A stretch of DNA of 64,000 nt from Acanthosepion pharaonis (lineage: Eukaryota; Mollusca; Cephalopoda; Sepiida; Sepiidae). Location of the stretch: contig CAHIKZ030003327.1 of assembly GCA_903632075.3 (NCBI GenBank), forward strand, positions 1,182,501 through 1,246,500, given 5' to 3'. Below, piece after piece: positions 20,190 through 32,639 of this stretch. The notes beneath the pieces were generated by a model that searched no databases, was not told where the DNA came from, and saw only the letters and a program-made list of their open reading frames with translations. Every line of letters starts with the position of its first letter. Within the stretch, counting starts at the first letter, position 1. The position numbers and the translations under genes were made by a program.

Positions 20190-23100
20190 TTAGTACAAAG
20201 AAAGCGAACAAAATGGACTCAAGAGTATCAGAACATTAAGACATCATTTTTCACCGCACTCGAAAATCAACACAAGAATATCACGGATCGGACATGCAAA
20301 ATATGAAGAACTATGGTAGGAACTGGTAGAAAACTTTATCTCAACCCAAACATGCTTGCTAATGTCTTCAGGGGCATCGTGCGAAATAAAAATGCGGAAA
20401 TAGATCAAATAAAACTAAATATAAGAAAGAATAAAATAGCCCATCATTTAAACAGTAGAGAGCTGAGACTGGAAATAAATAATATAACAGAAGATGAGGT
20501 AAAAACAAAAATACATGAGACACGAAATAATAAACTTTCAGAGAATACAACTAAAGAATATATGTACGACATAAACAAAAGATGTTTCCAGATTATGTCT
20601 TTGAAGATGACTCAAAAGACGCTAGGGCAAAATTCTTCGAAACAACAAATTACCGAAGAGAAAAACTACATTATTCAAGTACTCAGCAGAGTAATCTGCG
20701 CAAAATGTTAGACAGAGAACAGCTCCCAAAATTCATATGATTGATTCCAATAAACAAATTGTGCAAATATACAACGTTGCACTGCAAACATTGTTAACAT
20801 TCAAACCACCAGGAAACATCACACAAATAAATAATGTCATATACGCAAAAGATTTAGCAGCTACTTGGAAGCTTGGTGTGAAGACAATGAAAAGATAAAG
20901 CAACAGACAAAATGATCCAGCTTGGAAGGAAAAACTGAAGCGAGAACTGTAAAGGAAATTGGATGAGATTTATTGGTGGTAGATGAGATTTCAAGAAAAC
21001 TAAATATGATAACACGCAAATGTAGGAAGATCAAGCAGTGATAGAAAATTAAATTGCTAAATGACATTCTACCAATCAAAGAAATACTAGAACAGAAACT
21101 GCAGTTAAAGAAACAAGAAAAGACGATACGAAAAACATTGTAGGTTCTATCGCCAAAAAAAAGTATTAAAAGGGAATTGGAAAAGCTGTTAAGCCAAAAA
21201 AAAAAAGCCAACATCTATAGAAAATGTACAGAAAATTTGGGACAATATTTGAAGTTGCCTAAATGAATATGACCCCAATGCTGAATGGATCCAACGTGAG
21301 GAAGAACGAATGAGGAATAAACCTATAAAGGAATGGGAAAATATTCCCACGAATAATGTTAGGCAAGCTCTAATGTAATCCAAAGAAAGTGAAATCCCCA
21401 AGAAATGCGAAGGTACCCAATTTTTTCTCTATCATCTGTCATCAATCCATAAAACCCTTGCACAAATTTTATCAATGTTTATTCGTAATCCCATTGAAGT
21501 CGCAGAATGGATCACTGATCGTATTCCATATCTCCTACCAAAAATGGGTGAAACAGATGATCCAAAAAATGATAGATAAATAACAAATATATTCTTTCCC
21601 TGGGAATAGAAGAAATGCAGACGAGATTCACATGGTCGCAAAGATCAACTATTGATGAAAAAAAATGATCCTGAAAAGCTGCAGGAAAAGTGGTAGAAAT
21701 CACAGCACAGTAGATTACCGTAAAGCCTTTAATAGCTTTCCACATACCTGGATTTTTAAGACTTTGGAAATGGATAAAGTTTGCTCGGTGATAGTAAATT
21801 TTCTTAAACATAGAATTGGCACGTGGAAAACAACATTATGCATCTAGGGCCCTACCATTTCCAACCACCTGAATATCCGACGATGAATCATTCAAAGAGA
21901 CATCCTGTCACACCTTCTGTTTTGTTTGTCCTTAATTCTCCTTACACATGAACTAAAAATAATGCCTATGGATACAAAGTAAACAAGAAATCGCCTACTC
22001 TAAATGGAGGATCTCAAACTCTTTGCAAAAGACAACAATAAGTTGAATTAAAGAAACATGCTCAATAGATCTAGATTTATTCACAAAGATTAGGAGACTG
22101 GAAAAGGAAAAAGCCTATAAGTACCTTAGAATTAGCGAAGGAGGTGGAATACAGCATACCCAAATGAAGGAAAAAGCAAGAAAAGAACACTACATGCGTG
22201 TGCGTCTGGTATTGAAAACCGAGCTGAATTAAAAAAGAAAAATACAGAATATCAGCCATAAACACCTTGACTGTTCGTGTAATGCAATTCAGTTTCAACA
22301 TCTTTAACTGGACTAAAGTGAATGGAGGCCCAAACAAGAAAGCATCTCACTTCCTGCAAAATGCATCATCCCAAGATTGATGTTGATCGTGTGCCCAGAT
22401 CCGAAGGAGGCCGAGCATTAGTTCAACATGAACTGTCTAACAAAACAAGAACAATTGTCCTTCAAAGATACCTGGAAATTGTAAAAGACTGGATGATAAT
22501 ATGTGTCAAAGAACATGAAAGAAGTAAGAAACTTTATTTAGTAATTAAAGAAGCACACAATTTCAAAATGCTGTTTCAAGTGGATGAAAAAATGCACGTA
22601 AAATATAATACACCTACTGCACTAAAAAACATTAAAAAATGGAGCAAGAGATAATGCAATCGACTAGATGAAGAAACGATGGTAGTATAATCCTTTTCAC
22701 CGTTAATATTCTGTCCTTACCAAACAAACTGATGTAGACAAACCCCGTACCCATCACTGGCTACGTAGTGCAGGGTTAAAACCTGAAACCAAATGTTTTA
22801 TTCTTGCTGCACACAACTTATGCTTGCTAACAAAACTTACCAAAAACACATACTGAAAAATTATATTAGACCAAAATGTAGATTCTCTAATAAATATTGA
22901 TAAAATTAACCATATTGTATCAGGTTGCACGGTATTGGCATCCACTGAATATAAAAGACGACATAAAAGGAGTGAGTCAAATATGCATCTTTTTAGGGAA
23001 AGGAAACAACAGCTATGAATAGCACTTATACCCGTTTAGAGTGATGGGACCTGTGACAATTTTGTAGGATTTTACAATGCACACAGACAGAACAATCAAA

Positions 23101-23548
23101 TATAATCATCATGCATTGTGATCAAAGAAAACAAAAACAAAATGTGCCTTGTTAGTGATATGACAGTCCATGCAGACTGTAATGTATCTTTGAAGATCTT
23201 CAAAGAACTATCAACAGACAAGGATCTTGAAGTAGAAATCTCAAAAATGTGACACATGACGGCATCACCAATTCCAGCCGTAGTTGGAGGCATCGGATTT
23301 AATTCGAAATGATTCTAATAGTCTCATTGAAGGGATTCCTGGTGGCCCATGTCTTAAAGATATACAAAAAATATATATTTCCAATAGAGCCCACACCTTA
23401 CAAAGGTCTTTATCTATGTAAAATATGCGTGATCATATGCGTTTTATTTTTTCCTCAAAATTGCTCAGGGGAAATGTTATGATGCCATTTCTGACCTTAG
23501 ATCTCTGGTTGGGACCCGGGAAGAAAACAGAATACACCAGCAATCAAA

Positions 23549-23550
<2 letters not shown>
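20190..23550 (+). pseudogene. Long, decayed R2-like LINE (restriction-like endonuclease type)
   Basis: Order of landmarks on the plus strand: KWTQEYQNIKTSFFTALENQ (20208); an ORF with ELRLEINNITEDEVKTKI (20460); VDYRKAFNSFPHTWIFKTLE (RT motif A region, 21709); MEDLKLFAKDNN (decayed YMDD box, about 22002-22037); RKHLTSCKMHHPKIDVDRVP and EGGRALVQHEL (22331-22440); a CCHC-like region near 22860-22940; and a degenerate endonuclease near 23150-23320. The 3' UTR ends in (AAT)n at 23552. RLE-type LINEs insert by target-primed reverse transcription. Many stops and frameshifts make this copy dead. Confidence 0.75.
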
Positions 23551-23551
<1 letters not shown>

Positions 23552-23586
<35 letters not shown>

Positions 23587-23600
23587 TAATAATAATAAAA
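23552..23600. repeat. (AAT)n tail
   Basis: About 14 AAT units form the 3' tail of the upstream R2-like copy and sit exactly at the start of the second copy. Confidence 0.9.
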
Positions 23601-24175
23601 TCTGCAACTTCTACGGGAAGGAAACTGAAAGAAACTGGTATGAACACCACCCAGACCCGGTTACGGAGATACGACCTGTTACAATTCTATGGGACTACAC
23701 AATACAAATTGACAGAACAATCAAGGCCAACCGCCCAGATATTGTTATTAAAGACCACAAACAAAAACGGTGCCTACTTATTGATATGGCAGTCACTGCT
23801 GACTGCAATGTATCTTTGAAGATATTCAAAAAGTTGTCAAAATACAAGGACCTTGAAATAGAAATCTCGAAAATGTGGCATATGGGAACATCAACAATCC
23901 ATGTTGTAGTTGGATCCCTAGAACTGGTTGGAAAAGATTGCAGTAGACTAATTGAAGGGATTCCTGGGAGTCCATGCCTCAAGGAGATACAAAACATTGT
24001 TCTGACAAGTACAGCCCACACTTTACGAAAGGCTTTATCTATGTAATTCTTTTTTTTTTTTGTCAGTGGAAAGTGTCATGATGCCATTTCTAACCTTAGG
24101 TCCCTGGGCGGGACCCGGAAAGAAATGTGTAAACGCTAGAAATCAAAGAAAATAAAAAAAAATAATAATAATAAT
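23601..24175 (+). pseudogene. Second R2-like 3' end with endonuclease domain
   Basis: It starts inside the coding region (ICNFYGKETERNWYEHHPDP) and keeps the restriction-like endonuclease signature: RPDIVIKDH (about 23729-23757) and LLIDMAV (about 23773-23793, the acidic residue after a beta strand), with KKLSKYKDLEIEISKMWH, then IPGSPCLKEIQ and a TAHTLRKALSM end at 24043. One frameshift separates the first part from the 23583-24046 frame. The 3' UTR (GCCATTTCTAACCTTAGGTC) ends in (AAT)n at 24162. Confidence 0.8.
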
Positions 24176-24751
24176 CTCAAGTAGATCTTATGCCGCAATT
24201 TAACGATAATGTGTGGGTCATAACAATTCATGATTCCTGCCTATTCTTTACTGTTTTATAACAAAAAATCAGAATTGTAGTTTTCCCAACTAGTTATGTT
24301 TTTCTAAAACATCTCAGAATCACTTTTTCCCAGCCATTTTTGGTCTATGCCTGTCACTGCTCCAAAATCCCAACAACAAAAGCTATCGGTTCTATTTCCT
24401 TAAACTCCAACAAACCTGCTAACATATATTCAAAATCTTTATACATTTCTTCTTTTCCTTTTCTTACTCAACTACGATTACATACCCTGGTCCCACTTTA
24501 TACTGTCGTATGCATCAACATGCTGCATACACTTAATACACAGTGGCTCCTCTTTTTTACTGCGCATTCTGCATAGCACAAAATCTTTGTTCTCAAGTCT
24601 TGTTTATTCTAATCTTTTCTTCAACGTTGCCTATGTTTCCATTTTTAGCAACTTTTCTCCATTTTATCTCTCATCTATATTCCTGAAAAATTACCCATGC
24701 ATTATTTTGTTAGTCCAAGATCCTATTTCACTTTCTAAATATTTCTTCTGA
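24176..24751. other. Unassigned stretch
   Basis: No recognised feature. The short frame at 24340-24576 has no domain and no conserved signal. Confidence 0.35.
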
Positions 24752-24960
24752 CTTGCGGCCATATCACGTTTAAACACCAGTTCTCGTCTGATCATTGAAG
24801 TTAAGTAACATCGAGCCTTGTCAGTACATAGATGGATGACTGCTTGAGAATACCAGGTGTTGCAAGCTTGGATATGTGGCTGGCAATTGGAAACCTTAGT
24901 ATGTGTTCCAGTTCCAGTCGGGTTCGTTATATTCTATTATGCCCAAATACAGCAGCTATA
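24752..24960 (+). mobile_element. 5S-derived SINE-like element, near-complete 5S head
   Basis: 24758-24870 is a full-length 5S-like sequence: GCGGCCATATCACGTT, CCAGTTCTCGTCTGATCATT, GAAGTTAAGTAACATCGAGC and GAATACCAGGTGTTGCAAGC. It carries substitutions at usually invariant sites and runs directly into a tail (GGATATGTGGCTGGCAATTGG) shared in part with the other family members. No terminator T-run follows the head. Confidence 0.75.
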
Positions 24961-25145
24961 ATTTAAATAGAAGAACGTATATCAGTAAATCTTTATCATT
25001 GCCAAAATATTTTACAATCCAAAAAATATTCTATATCTTTAAATAAGCTGCAAAAACATTGATAAGCCTTGACAAATAAATAAATCTAGATTCTTCTTTG
25101 AATTCTTATTTACTAATATAACATTCTATCTTTATGAGAAAAAGT
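24961..25145. other. Unassigned AT-rich stretch
   Basis: Nothing recognised. Confidence 0.3.
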
Positions 25146-25335
25146 ATTATACCTATTTACAGCGTTCGGACTGTTATTCTCTTCTTTATTGTAATATTCC
25201 CAACGTTTCAGCCGTTGTACGGGCCGGTCTTCTTCATTTGATATACGTTGGAACTTCTAACTGAACCTTTTATTTAATCAATTGGGGTAGGTTGTACTAG
25301 TTCTACGAGACATACCTTTTCTGGATTTATCATTT
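25146..25335 (-). mobile_element. Penelope-associated terminal module, 3' part
   Basis: Read on the minus strand: GGTTCAG, TCCAACGTATATCAAATGAA (box region altered), then GACCGGCCCGTACAACGGC and TGAAACGTTGGG. It lacks the tRNA-like head. It lies 20-40 bases from a plus-strand copy, forming an inverted pair as in the two Penelope-like units but without coding sequence between. Confidence 0.6.
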
Positions 25336-25351
25336 TCAGTTATTTCACTTT

Positions 25352-25680
25352 TTAGTGGCTCAGTGGATAAAATCGTTGGTCGAAGTAATTTAGTGACCTG
25401 ATCTAAAGAGTTGTGAGTTCAATACCTGGCCACAGCAGAAGTGAACAAAAAATTATAGAGTTGAGTTACTAAAAGGGAATAACTGAAACTGAGATATCCA
25501 GAAAAGTCATGGCACGTGGAACGGGAATAATCTACCCCTGTTGACAAAATAAAAGGTTCGGTTCGAAATTCCAACGTATATCACCTGAAGGCCGGAGCGT
25601 ACGACGACTGAAACCGCGTAAATATTAGAGTAAAGATGATGACAACTGTCCGAATAATGTAAATATTGTGTTTCTATTAT
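25352..25680 (+). mobile_element. tRNA-headed terminal module / SINE, most complete head
   Basis: Head 25357-25440: GTGGCTCAGTGGATAAAATC (box A) and GTGAGTTCAATACC (box B), closing with GGCCAC that can pair with the opening GTGGCT like an acceptor stem. The body carries TTCCAACGTATATCACCTGA, a shortened hairpin and CTGAAACC, ending near GATGATGACAACTGTCCG. The arrangement suggests a Pol III promoter on a module that otherwise caps Penelope-like units. Confidence 0.7.
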
Positions 25681-26420
25681 TCCAGCTAATTTTACACCAA
25701 CAAATAAGGGTTTACTACTGTTTCTCCAATGCCAATTTAAACCGTTCCTTTTCTTCTTATTAAAATCTTCATTTCCTTCTATCATCATCATTAGTAGTAG
25801 TACTAGTAGTAGTAGTAGTAGTAGTAGTAGCAGTAGTAGTTCTCTCCACGTTTTTCTTTTAACTTGATTTTTCTTTTGCGTTTTCTCATTCTGTTTTCTT
25901 TCTATCCATTTCCTTTCATGTCGGCTTCCTTGAAATCATTTTACATCATCAGATACAACGTTTTATGCAGTTAGGGCGGGGACATAAAAAATCCCCCCCA
26001 CCTCTTACAATCGACTGAGGCGTCTGATCCCATTTCTGTCCAAGCATCTCCTTTAAACCGCTCCCGCTTCAAATACCTGGATCTACGCATCCTACATTTT
26101 TAACGCCCCTTTTTCTTCTTTAACACCCATCATTACTTTCATCTTCGTGCCCGACGATTGTTGGCGCAAAGAGCTCTTAAGTGTTTAGAACTGAATGCTT
26201 TGACATGAACTATATTATGATGACAAGACTTCCGGTGGTCATATTTTATTGTACGCTAAATCCAAAGCAAGTATCTCTCGATTTGTATCTTATTTCGCCC
26301 AACCAAGAAAGTCAGTTATTATATTTATTCTGATAAGAAATTACTCCGCTGATATTCTCTGATTTACCAAATGGAGATGGGACATTTTCACATTTCGTAT
26401 TTTTTGAGTTGATTAAAACT
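25681..26420. repeat. Unassigned DNA with (TAG)n microsatellite
   Basis: (TAG)n-like run at 25792-25840. The remaining 550 bases show no feature I can support. Confidence 0.5.
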
Positions 26421-26421
26421 A

Positions 26422-26928
26422 CATTTTACGATGGATAAATCGTCGCCTAAATTACGCAAAAATGAAAATAACTGTGCCATATCATTTTAACAAAATTGCA
26501 CAACAATATATGAAAATACTTAAGAGTAATTTTATTAAATAAAATCGTCATTGGTTTCAGTCACGGTTTCCAGACGACTTTAGAATCTCCTGCAAAACTT
26601 CTGGACAGTCTCCTTGTTTACGTTGGGGAATGCTGCCATAATCCTTGACTTCAGTTCATTTTTGGTTTCTCGCTCAACTGCACCCCCATATATAATAACC
26701 AGAGGGAGTTAGGTAGCTAGATGTAAGGGGTGATATCTGATAGGCATGACAGGGTTCTCCTGCTTGTGTAATTTGGTGCAGAGTCCGGTTACCAGATATT
26801 GGCTCTTCCAACAAGCACCCTCTTGAGCCAGGGCAGCACTACCTAGCACTAGACAAAATCAAATAGAAACAACGCACATCCGCGAAATTAAAAATATAAA
26901 ATGGGGATAATTTGCCCACTGTACCCTG
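26422..26928 (-). mobile_element. Non-autonomous mariner derivative
   Basis: 507 bp flanked by TA on both sides (26420-26421 and 26929-26930). Terminal inverted repeats read CATTTTACGATGGATAAATC at the left and, at the right, AATTTGCCCACTGTACCCTG; the consensus end is CAGGGYGCGATGGATAAATT. The interior corresponds to the transposase C-terminus on the minus strand (CAGACGACTTTAGAATCTCC, TGACTTCAGTTCATTTTTGG), with a large deletion. Confidence 0.85.
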
Positions 26929-26929
26929 T

Positions 26930-27274
26930 ATACCTGTTTTTCGATTTGCATATGAGCTCCAACCATAGAAAGAAGTTTAATAAACTTACATTGAAACTTT
27001 GTTTTATTATCAAGTTGCCTTAGTTCTGAGTAACTTAAATACCAATAATAATCTGCATTTGTCCTAAACCAATCCAAAGATTGATTTTTTAAAGTCATTA
27101 ATATGTACATTATTGTTTGCATTTGTTTAAACCTATCCCCATCAGCGAAGGAGCTTTCTGCTCGAGCACAAAATTAAAATAATACTGGGTCCTTAGAGTT
27201 GAGATATTGATTCCAAATATGTTGCTAAAAGTAGACTGTGATGAAAACTTTTGTGAGATATTCTAAATTTGTCA
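26930..27274. other. Unassigned stretch
   Basis: No recognised feature. Confidence 0.3.
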
Positions 27275-28165
27275 ATACAACGAATGCTCCTTTTGTGAAT
27301 ATCTGTGCTGATGATACAACAGTATATTGGCGCACCCCCAAAACCCTCGATGAATACAGCTTGGCAGCTGAGCTCCTCTCTGACCTCTAGAAGCCAAGTA
27401 AGGAAAAAAAAAATGGTTGGCTACATTCAATGCCTCAAAAACGAAACTAGTGATCTTCAATCATCGCCAATCTGACCCAGAATTTACATCTATTGCAATA
27501 AACTGATGTTTCCTCGGTGAGGTCGCATATCTTGAGCGCCTAGTGGTACTTAAACTCTCCCCTAACCTCAAGTGGAACTCATACATACGATCCAACGCTG
27601 AAGCTTCTAGGAAAATGGTCGGTTCACGATAACCCTCCAGCAAGTACGTCTACTTCTATCCTCTAGCTTTACAAGAGACTGGCCGAAAATGGTTGTCATA
27701 TATGGACAGGAGCTGCCCAGTCTTTAACATCCCCTCTCGATGGAGTCCAAAGGCGTATCCGAATCCTTGTAGGTGACGAATTATTTTCCATCCATTAATC
27801 TCTTTCTCAGAGAAGAGGCGTCGCTAGACTCTTACTGCTCTATCGTTATTTCAATGGTGAGTGTTCAGATGAACTACAAAATTAGTTTCATCAGTCCTAA
27901 CCTAAAACCCGCCATGCCAGACTCGTTGTATCGAAACACTGTTATTTCCTTCATATCCCCTGGTTAGATGTAAGTTCAACCCAATCAGCTTCTTTCCACG
28001 AGCTACTGCCTTGTGGAACCGACTCCCAAGATGCTGCTTTCTCGATCACTAAAATCATAAACTGTTCAATTCTCGGGTTAACCGTAATCTTCCTCAAATA
28101 TCTGCATAAGCTGTATCTCTTACTCTGTAACCTTCTCCTACGAATGGTCCAATAAAATGTGAAAA
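27275..28165 (+). pseudogene. APE-type LINE RT C-terminal remnant
   Basis: Plus-strand pieces: ICADDTTVYW (the YADD box reads CADD, about 27300-27328), WLHSMPQKRN/FNASKTKLVIF depending on frame near 27417-27460, KWNSYIRSNAEASRKMVGS, NGCHIWTGAAQ, a RLLLLYRYFNGECSDEL segment at 27810, and a FHELLPCGTDSQ/ALWNRLP end near 28010. Frames shift repeatedly. It belongs to the same broad family as 4575-5645 but is more diverged. Confidence 0.75.
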
Positions 28166-28677
28166 AAAATGGTAACGTCAGCCTATTTTTGATAACGTGA
28201 GTTAATTTAACTTTAGAAAATTACGTATAGCCCAATTTAATCTTCTAATGGATGTATTTTATGATTTAATTGTACAAGTATTTAAAAGTACATTCAGCAT
28301 GGATTACTGCATTTTACAGGAAGCCATTGCATTGAAACGTTTGTTTTTTTCTTTTTTTTTTTACTTTTCAAATGTTTGATGACGTCACAAGTTTCAAACC
28401 CAATTAAAACTTAAAGATAGACGAATAATCCAATAAATTTTCAAGCAATTTAAATCATTATTTAGAGCATTATGGACTTTTAACTTTGGCGGTCTAAATT
28501 CACCAACAAAGCATTTCCAAATTCCGAAAAAAACTACTTTGGATAAGGGTTAAACTTAAATGCCTTATATAGAAACTGCGCTGGCGTTTATTCTAAGGAT
28601 GTACTTTTTGAGAAATCGCTCGAATGCGAAGCACTTAGTACATTTATCTTTTATAACTTTCAATGGTTCTAGTTATA

Positions 28678-28719
<42 letters not shown>

Positions 28720-29263
28720 AAAATATTACATTTTCAACAAGTGTAATAAAACGCTTTTCATCGAGACAATTCAGTCATTTAAAATGTATTACCTTTCCTG
28801 AAGACTTTCAACAAATGCTCACGATTGACACAAACATAATGGCAATCGAGACAATCGCTCAATAGATTGGCTGATATGAACATTTCAGGTAATTTAGAAA
28901 AATATTAATGAACCTCTGATGAAATATTAGACCAAGTCAAATTGATTTTGTGATAACTAAAATAAACAAATGGAGTGCGGTGGATTTTTTATTTAAATGA
29001 AAATATTTCCAATTTCTATTTAATAGCAATATATATTGAATATGATAACCTTTTTTTCATTCTTTATTTAATAATTTATTCATTCACTTATACACGGAAG
29101 TTGATTATTCGAGTGAGGTAGGTTATCCGAGGAAATCGGTGAAAATTGCTGGTTGCCCGAATTTTAGTCAAAAAATTACAAAATATTCTAACCTGACTTG
29201 AATGCATTCAGTAAACGTTTGGCTTGACATAAATTATAAAAAGGTTTTGCATGAAATAGAAAT

Positions 29264-29264
<1 letters not shown>
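28166..29264. other. Unassigned DNA with (TA)n
   Basis: A (TA)n array occupies 28679-28717. The frame across it (28560-28865) is a microsatellite artefact in its centre and shows no domain outside. Nothing else recognised. Confidence 0.45.
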
Positions 29265-29310
<46 letters not shown>

Positions 29311-29790
29311 TCCTTTGATTTCTGGCGTTTACACATTTCTTTCCGTGTCCCGCCCAGGGACCTAAGGTTAGAAATGGCACCATGACACTTTCCAATGACA
29401 AAAAAAAAAAAATTACATCGATAAAGTAAATTGTGGGCTGTACTTGTCAGAACGATTTTTTGTGTCACTTTGAGGCATGGACTTCCAGGAATCCCTTCAG
29501 TTAGTCTACTGGAATCGTTTCCTACCAATCCTAGAGCTCCAACTACAAAAGGGATTGTTGGTGTTCCCATGTGCCACATTTTGAGATTTCTATTTCAAGG
29601 TCCTTGTATTTTCACAGCTTTTTGAATATCGTCAAATATACATTGCAGTCTGCAGGGACTGCCATATCAATAAGGAGGCATTTTTTCTTTGTTTGTGGCC
29701 TTTAATAACAATGTCTGGACGGTAACGTAGAAACTAGTTATATACAACAGTTCAATCCCTGTAACAGTTAGTGAAACACTGGTTCAGCAG
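29265..29790 (-). pseudogene. R2-like LINE 3' end, third copy
   Basis: The (ATT)n run at 29265-29310 is the tail. On the minus strand the 3' UTR (GAAATGTGTAAACGCCAGAAATC, CCTTAGGTCCCTGGGCGGGA) nearly matches 24080-24140, and the coding end keeps IPGSPCLKVTQKIVLTSTAH. The endonuclease part upstream (about 29650-29730) is frameshifted. It is 5' truncated near 29790. Confidence 0.8.
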
Positions 29791-29814
29791 TAACTGTCTT
29801 CTTTCTTTTTAGGT

Positions 29815-31850
29815 GCCTGTGCCATGTCCTTTCAGGACGTAGGCGATCATAGCTCTCCACCCCCCTCTATCATTTGCAGCTCTAAATAACTTCCTTCCAT
29901 CTGCTTCCTTTCCCAAACCACGTTCTGTCATCCTTGTCAGGCTTCCTTTCCCAAACCACGTTCTGTCAAGCTTGTCAGGTATGTCACGCGCTGCTTTTCC
30001 TTGTCTTTCTTCCCCCTCTATTCAGTTCAGCAGTTTCTCCAGACCCTACATCCTCATTATGTGTCCCAGAAATTTTAGCTGCATCTTCTTGATGGTAAGT
30101 ACAAGACTCGCATCCCCTCTAAGACTTCATCGTTGCTCACACGCTCGATCCATGTTATCCTAAGCATCTTTCTCTAGAACTACATCTCCGTCGCCTCGAT
30201 TTTACGCTTACTCTTTGAAAAAACAGTCCAACATTCTCCTGTCTCGCAATACTCTTACCAGCTTTTGGAATGTGTTTTTGGCCATCCCAATACGTCTACG
30301 GATGTCATTGTCGTACTTACCGTCCTCTGTCAGGACGCTTCCCAGATATTTAAACTTCCGCGTCTGCTTGATTTAGTGTTCCCAACTTGCAAATCGCATT
30401 TCGGACTCATCCTCTAACTGATCACCATGCATTCTGTCTTCTTATAGTTTATGCTTAATGTTTTATGTTTTAGTCCTTTCTCCTTACTCTCCGTCGCTAC
30501 ATTCTATAAGGGAGTTTGTAATTCCTTTTCCATGTCTGCTCTTAGTGTCGTCTGCATATCTTATGTTGTTAAGGTTATGGCTGCCAATGCTAAATCCCGG
30601 TAGGGTCTCCAATTCTCTCAGAATTGCCTCGCTATATAGGTTGAACAGGTCGGGTGAGAAGACACATCCTTGCCTTACGCCCCTTTCTATTTTTGTATAT
30701 TCACTGAACTCGTTCCATATGCTGCCAGTATAGGTTCTTGATTATTCTGATAACTTTCCCGAATATATCAAAGTTGCTGAGTAGTTCCATCCGATCCTTG
30801 TGGCATAATTTGTCGAACGCCTTTGCGTAGTCTATGAAGCATAGGTACACGTTTTTCTGTATCTGTATTGTTCTTTCTGATAACATTCGTAGCATGAGTA
30901 TCGCGTTCTTTATTCCGGTGTCTTTAACGAACCCGCACTGTTCTTGTCCTATCTCTGGTCTGATTCTGCTGCACGCTCTATACAACAGAATACGAATGAT
31001 GAGTTTTGTCACGTGGCTCATTAAGCTTATTGTTCGGTGGAGTTCGCATCGTTTTCGCCTGGTTTCTTAGGCATAGCTATGAAGATAGATCTGCTGAAAT
31101 CTTCTGGTATATCCCCGCTGTTGCAGAGTTCATTTGTTATTTCCGTGATCTTGTCTATGCCAAGGTCATCTAAGTCTGACAGCATTTTCGTTACAATTCC
31201 GTCTGGCCCAACTGCCTTGTTTCTGTTCAATTTGGCCAGTACGGCTTTTACGTTTGTTTTCAGAATTCCAGGTCCGTCGGTAGTTCTGTGTATTGCTGGT
31301 TGTTCCCTTTCGTCACGGAAGAGTTATCCAATATACTCGCTCCAACGTTGAAGAATTTTCCTTCTTTAATATGAGCGTTCCATCCTTTGATTTTAAGCAT
31401 TCTGTTAACGAGGAAGTCTTCTGTTCTGTTGTTTTATTTGATTGTGTATGTCTCTTTTGTTGGTAGGACTCAATCTTTCTATTTCTGCATATTTTTTGTT
31501 TATCGATTCTTATTTAACTGGCCTGAATTTGGTCCTTATTTCATTGTGTAATTTTCTATACTACCTTTCGTATCTTGGCAGGGTTTTCCGTCTCCTTTTC
31601 ATCACGTCGAGAATCCCATCAGTCATCCAGTCGTTTTTCCTTTCGGAAGAGACCGTTTGTTAATGTAACTGAAGTGTTTCTTTAGTGCGTCCCATTTTGA
31701 GTTTCCATCGTGTGCCTCGTATATTCTCTTCCCTCTATCCATATATTTTTCTTTTAGGTTAGGATTAAACGATAATCTACAGATATCCGCACTTGCGATC
31801 TTCAAGAGACTAGGCGTGAAAACAGAGATGCGACTCGAGTTGCCCTTCGT
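29815..31850 (-). pseudogene. APE/RTE-like LINE RT, about 2 kb, decayed
   Basis: Minus-strand order: KWDALKKHFSYINKRSLPKG (31700); NKAVGPDGIVTKMLSDLDDL (31215, RT motif 1-2); MPKKPGEN; SHVTKLIIRIL (31010); GFVKDTGIKNAILMLRMLSE (30900); YLCFIDYAKAFDKLCHKDRM (motif A, about 30790-30850); GVRQGCVFSPDLFNLYSEAI (motif B, about 30625-30685); NNIRYADD (motif C, about 30543-30566). Then come thumb and C-terminal pieces down to a LKGHGT-like end near 29825. The endonuclease is missing. Frames change several times. Confidence 0.85.
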
Positions 31851-32105
<255 letters not shown>

Positions 32106-32639
32106 CAAAGGCAGATCAAATATGAATCTGAATCCGACAGGATGATAAAATAAAGAACAAATAGAAATCATCAGAGAGCTTGTGTCCGACAAATGGAATG
32201 TAAAACGTATTGAAAATGTTTCTGGTGCCAGCAAACATATGTACTTACAATTTTTTCAGAGATATAATCCCCCAGAGGATATTTAAATTAATATACAATA
32301 TTGGATTTACAATTCCACTTGTACAATATCTAAAAACACATTCCTGTCGGTCTTCACAATACAGGTAAATACATGTTGACAACACCAAAATACTACAGCT
32401 CTAATATAATAATCAAAGGCCTCAAATTCTGGTGGTCCCCTATATCAAAATTAACCAACCAACACTCAACAAAATTTATTTCGAGTGCAGCAGCAACGAA
32501 TTTAAATGTATATAACAAACATTTAATACCATTTTACATTTCTTTGACAATTCCATAACTATAAAGGATAATTTTAAAATGTTAAAATAACTATAAAAGG
32601 ACACGTTCTCGCCTGCTTTTAAAAATCACCATTACAATG
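32106..32639. other. Unassigned AT-rich stretch
   Basis: No recognised feature. Confidence 0.35.

Noticed and set aside
22322..22654. Host gene in the 110-residue plus-strand frame
   Set aside because: HHPKIDVDRVP and EGGRALVQHEL are typical of the R2-like LINE RT C-terminal region.
24752..24870. Functional 5S rRNA gene
   Set aside because: Substitutions at conserved positions, no T-run terminator, and a repeat tail shared with other family members.
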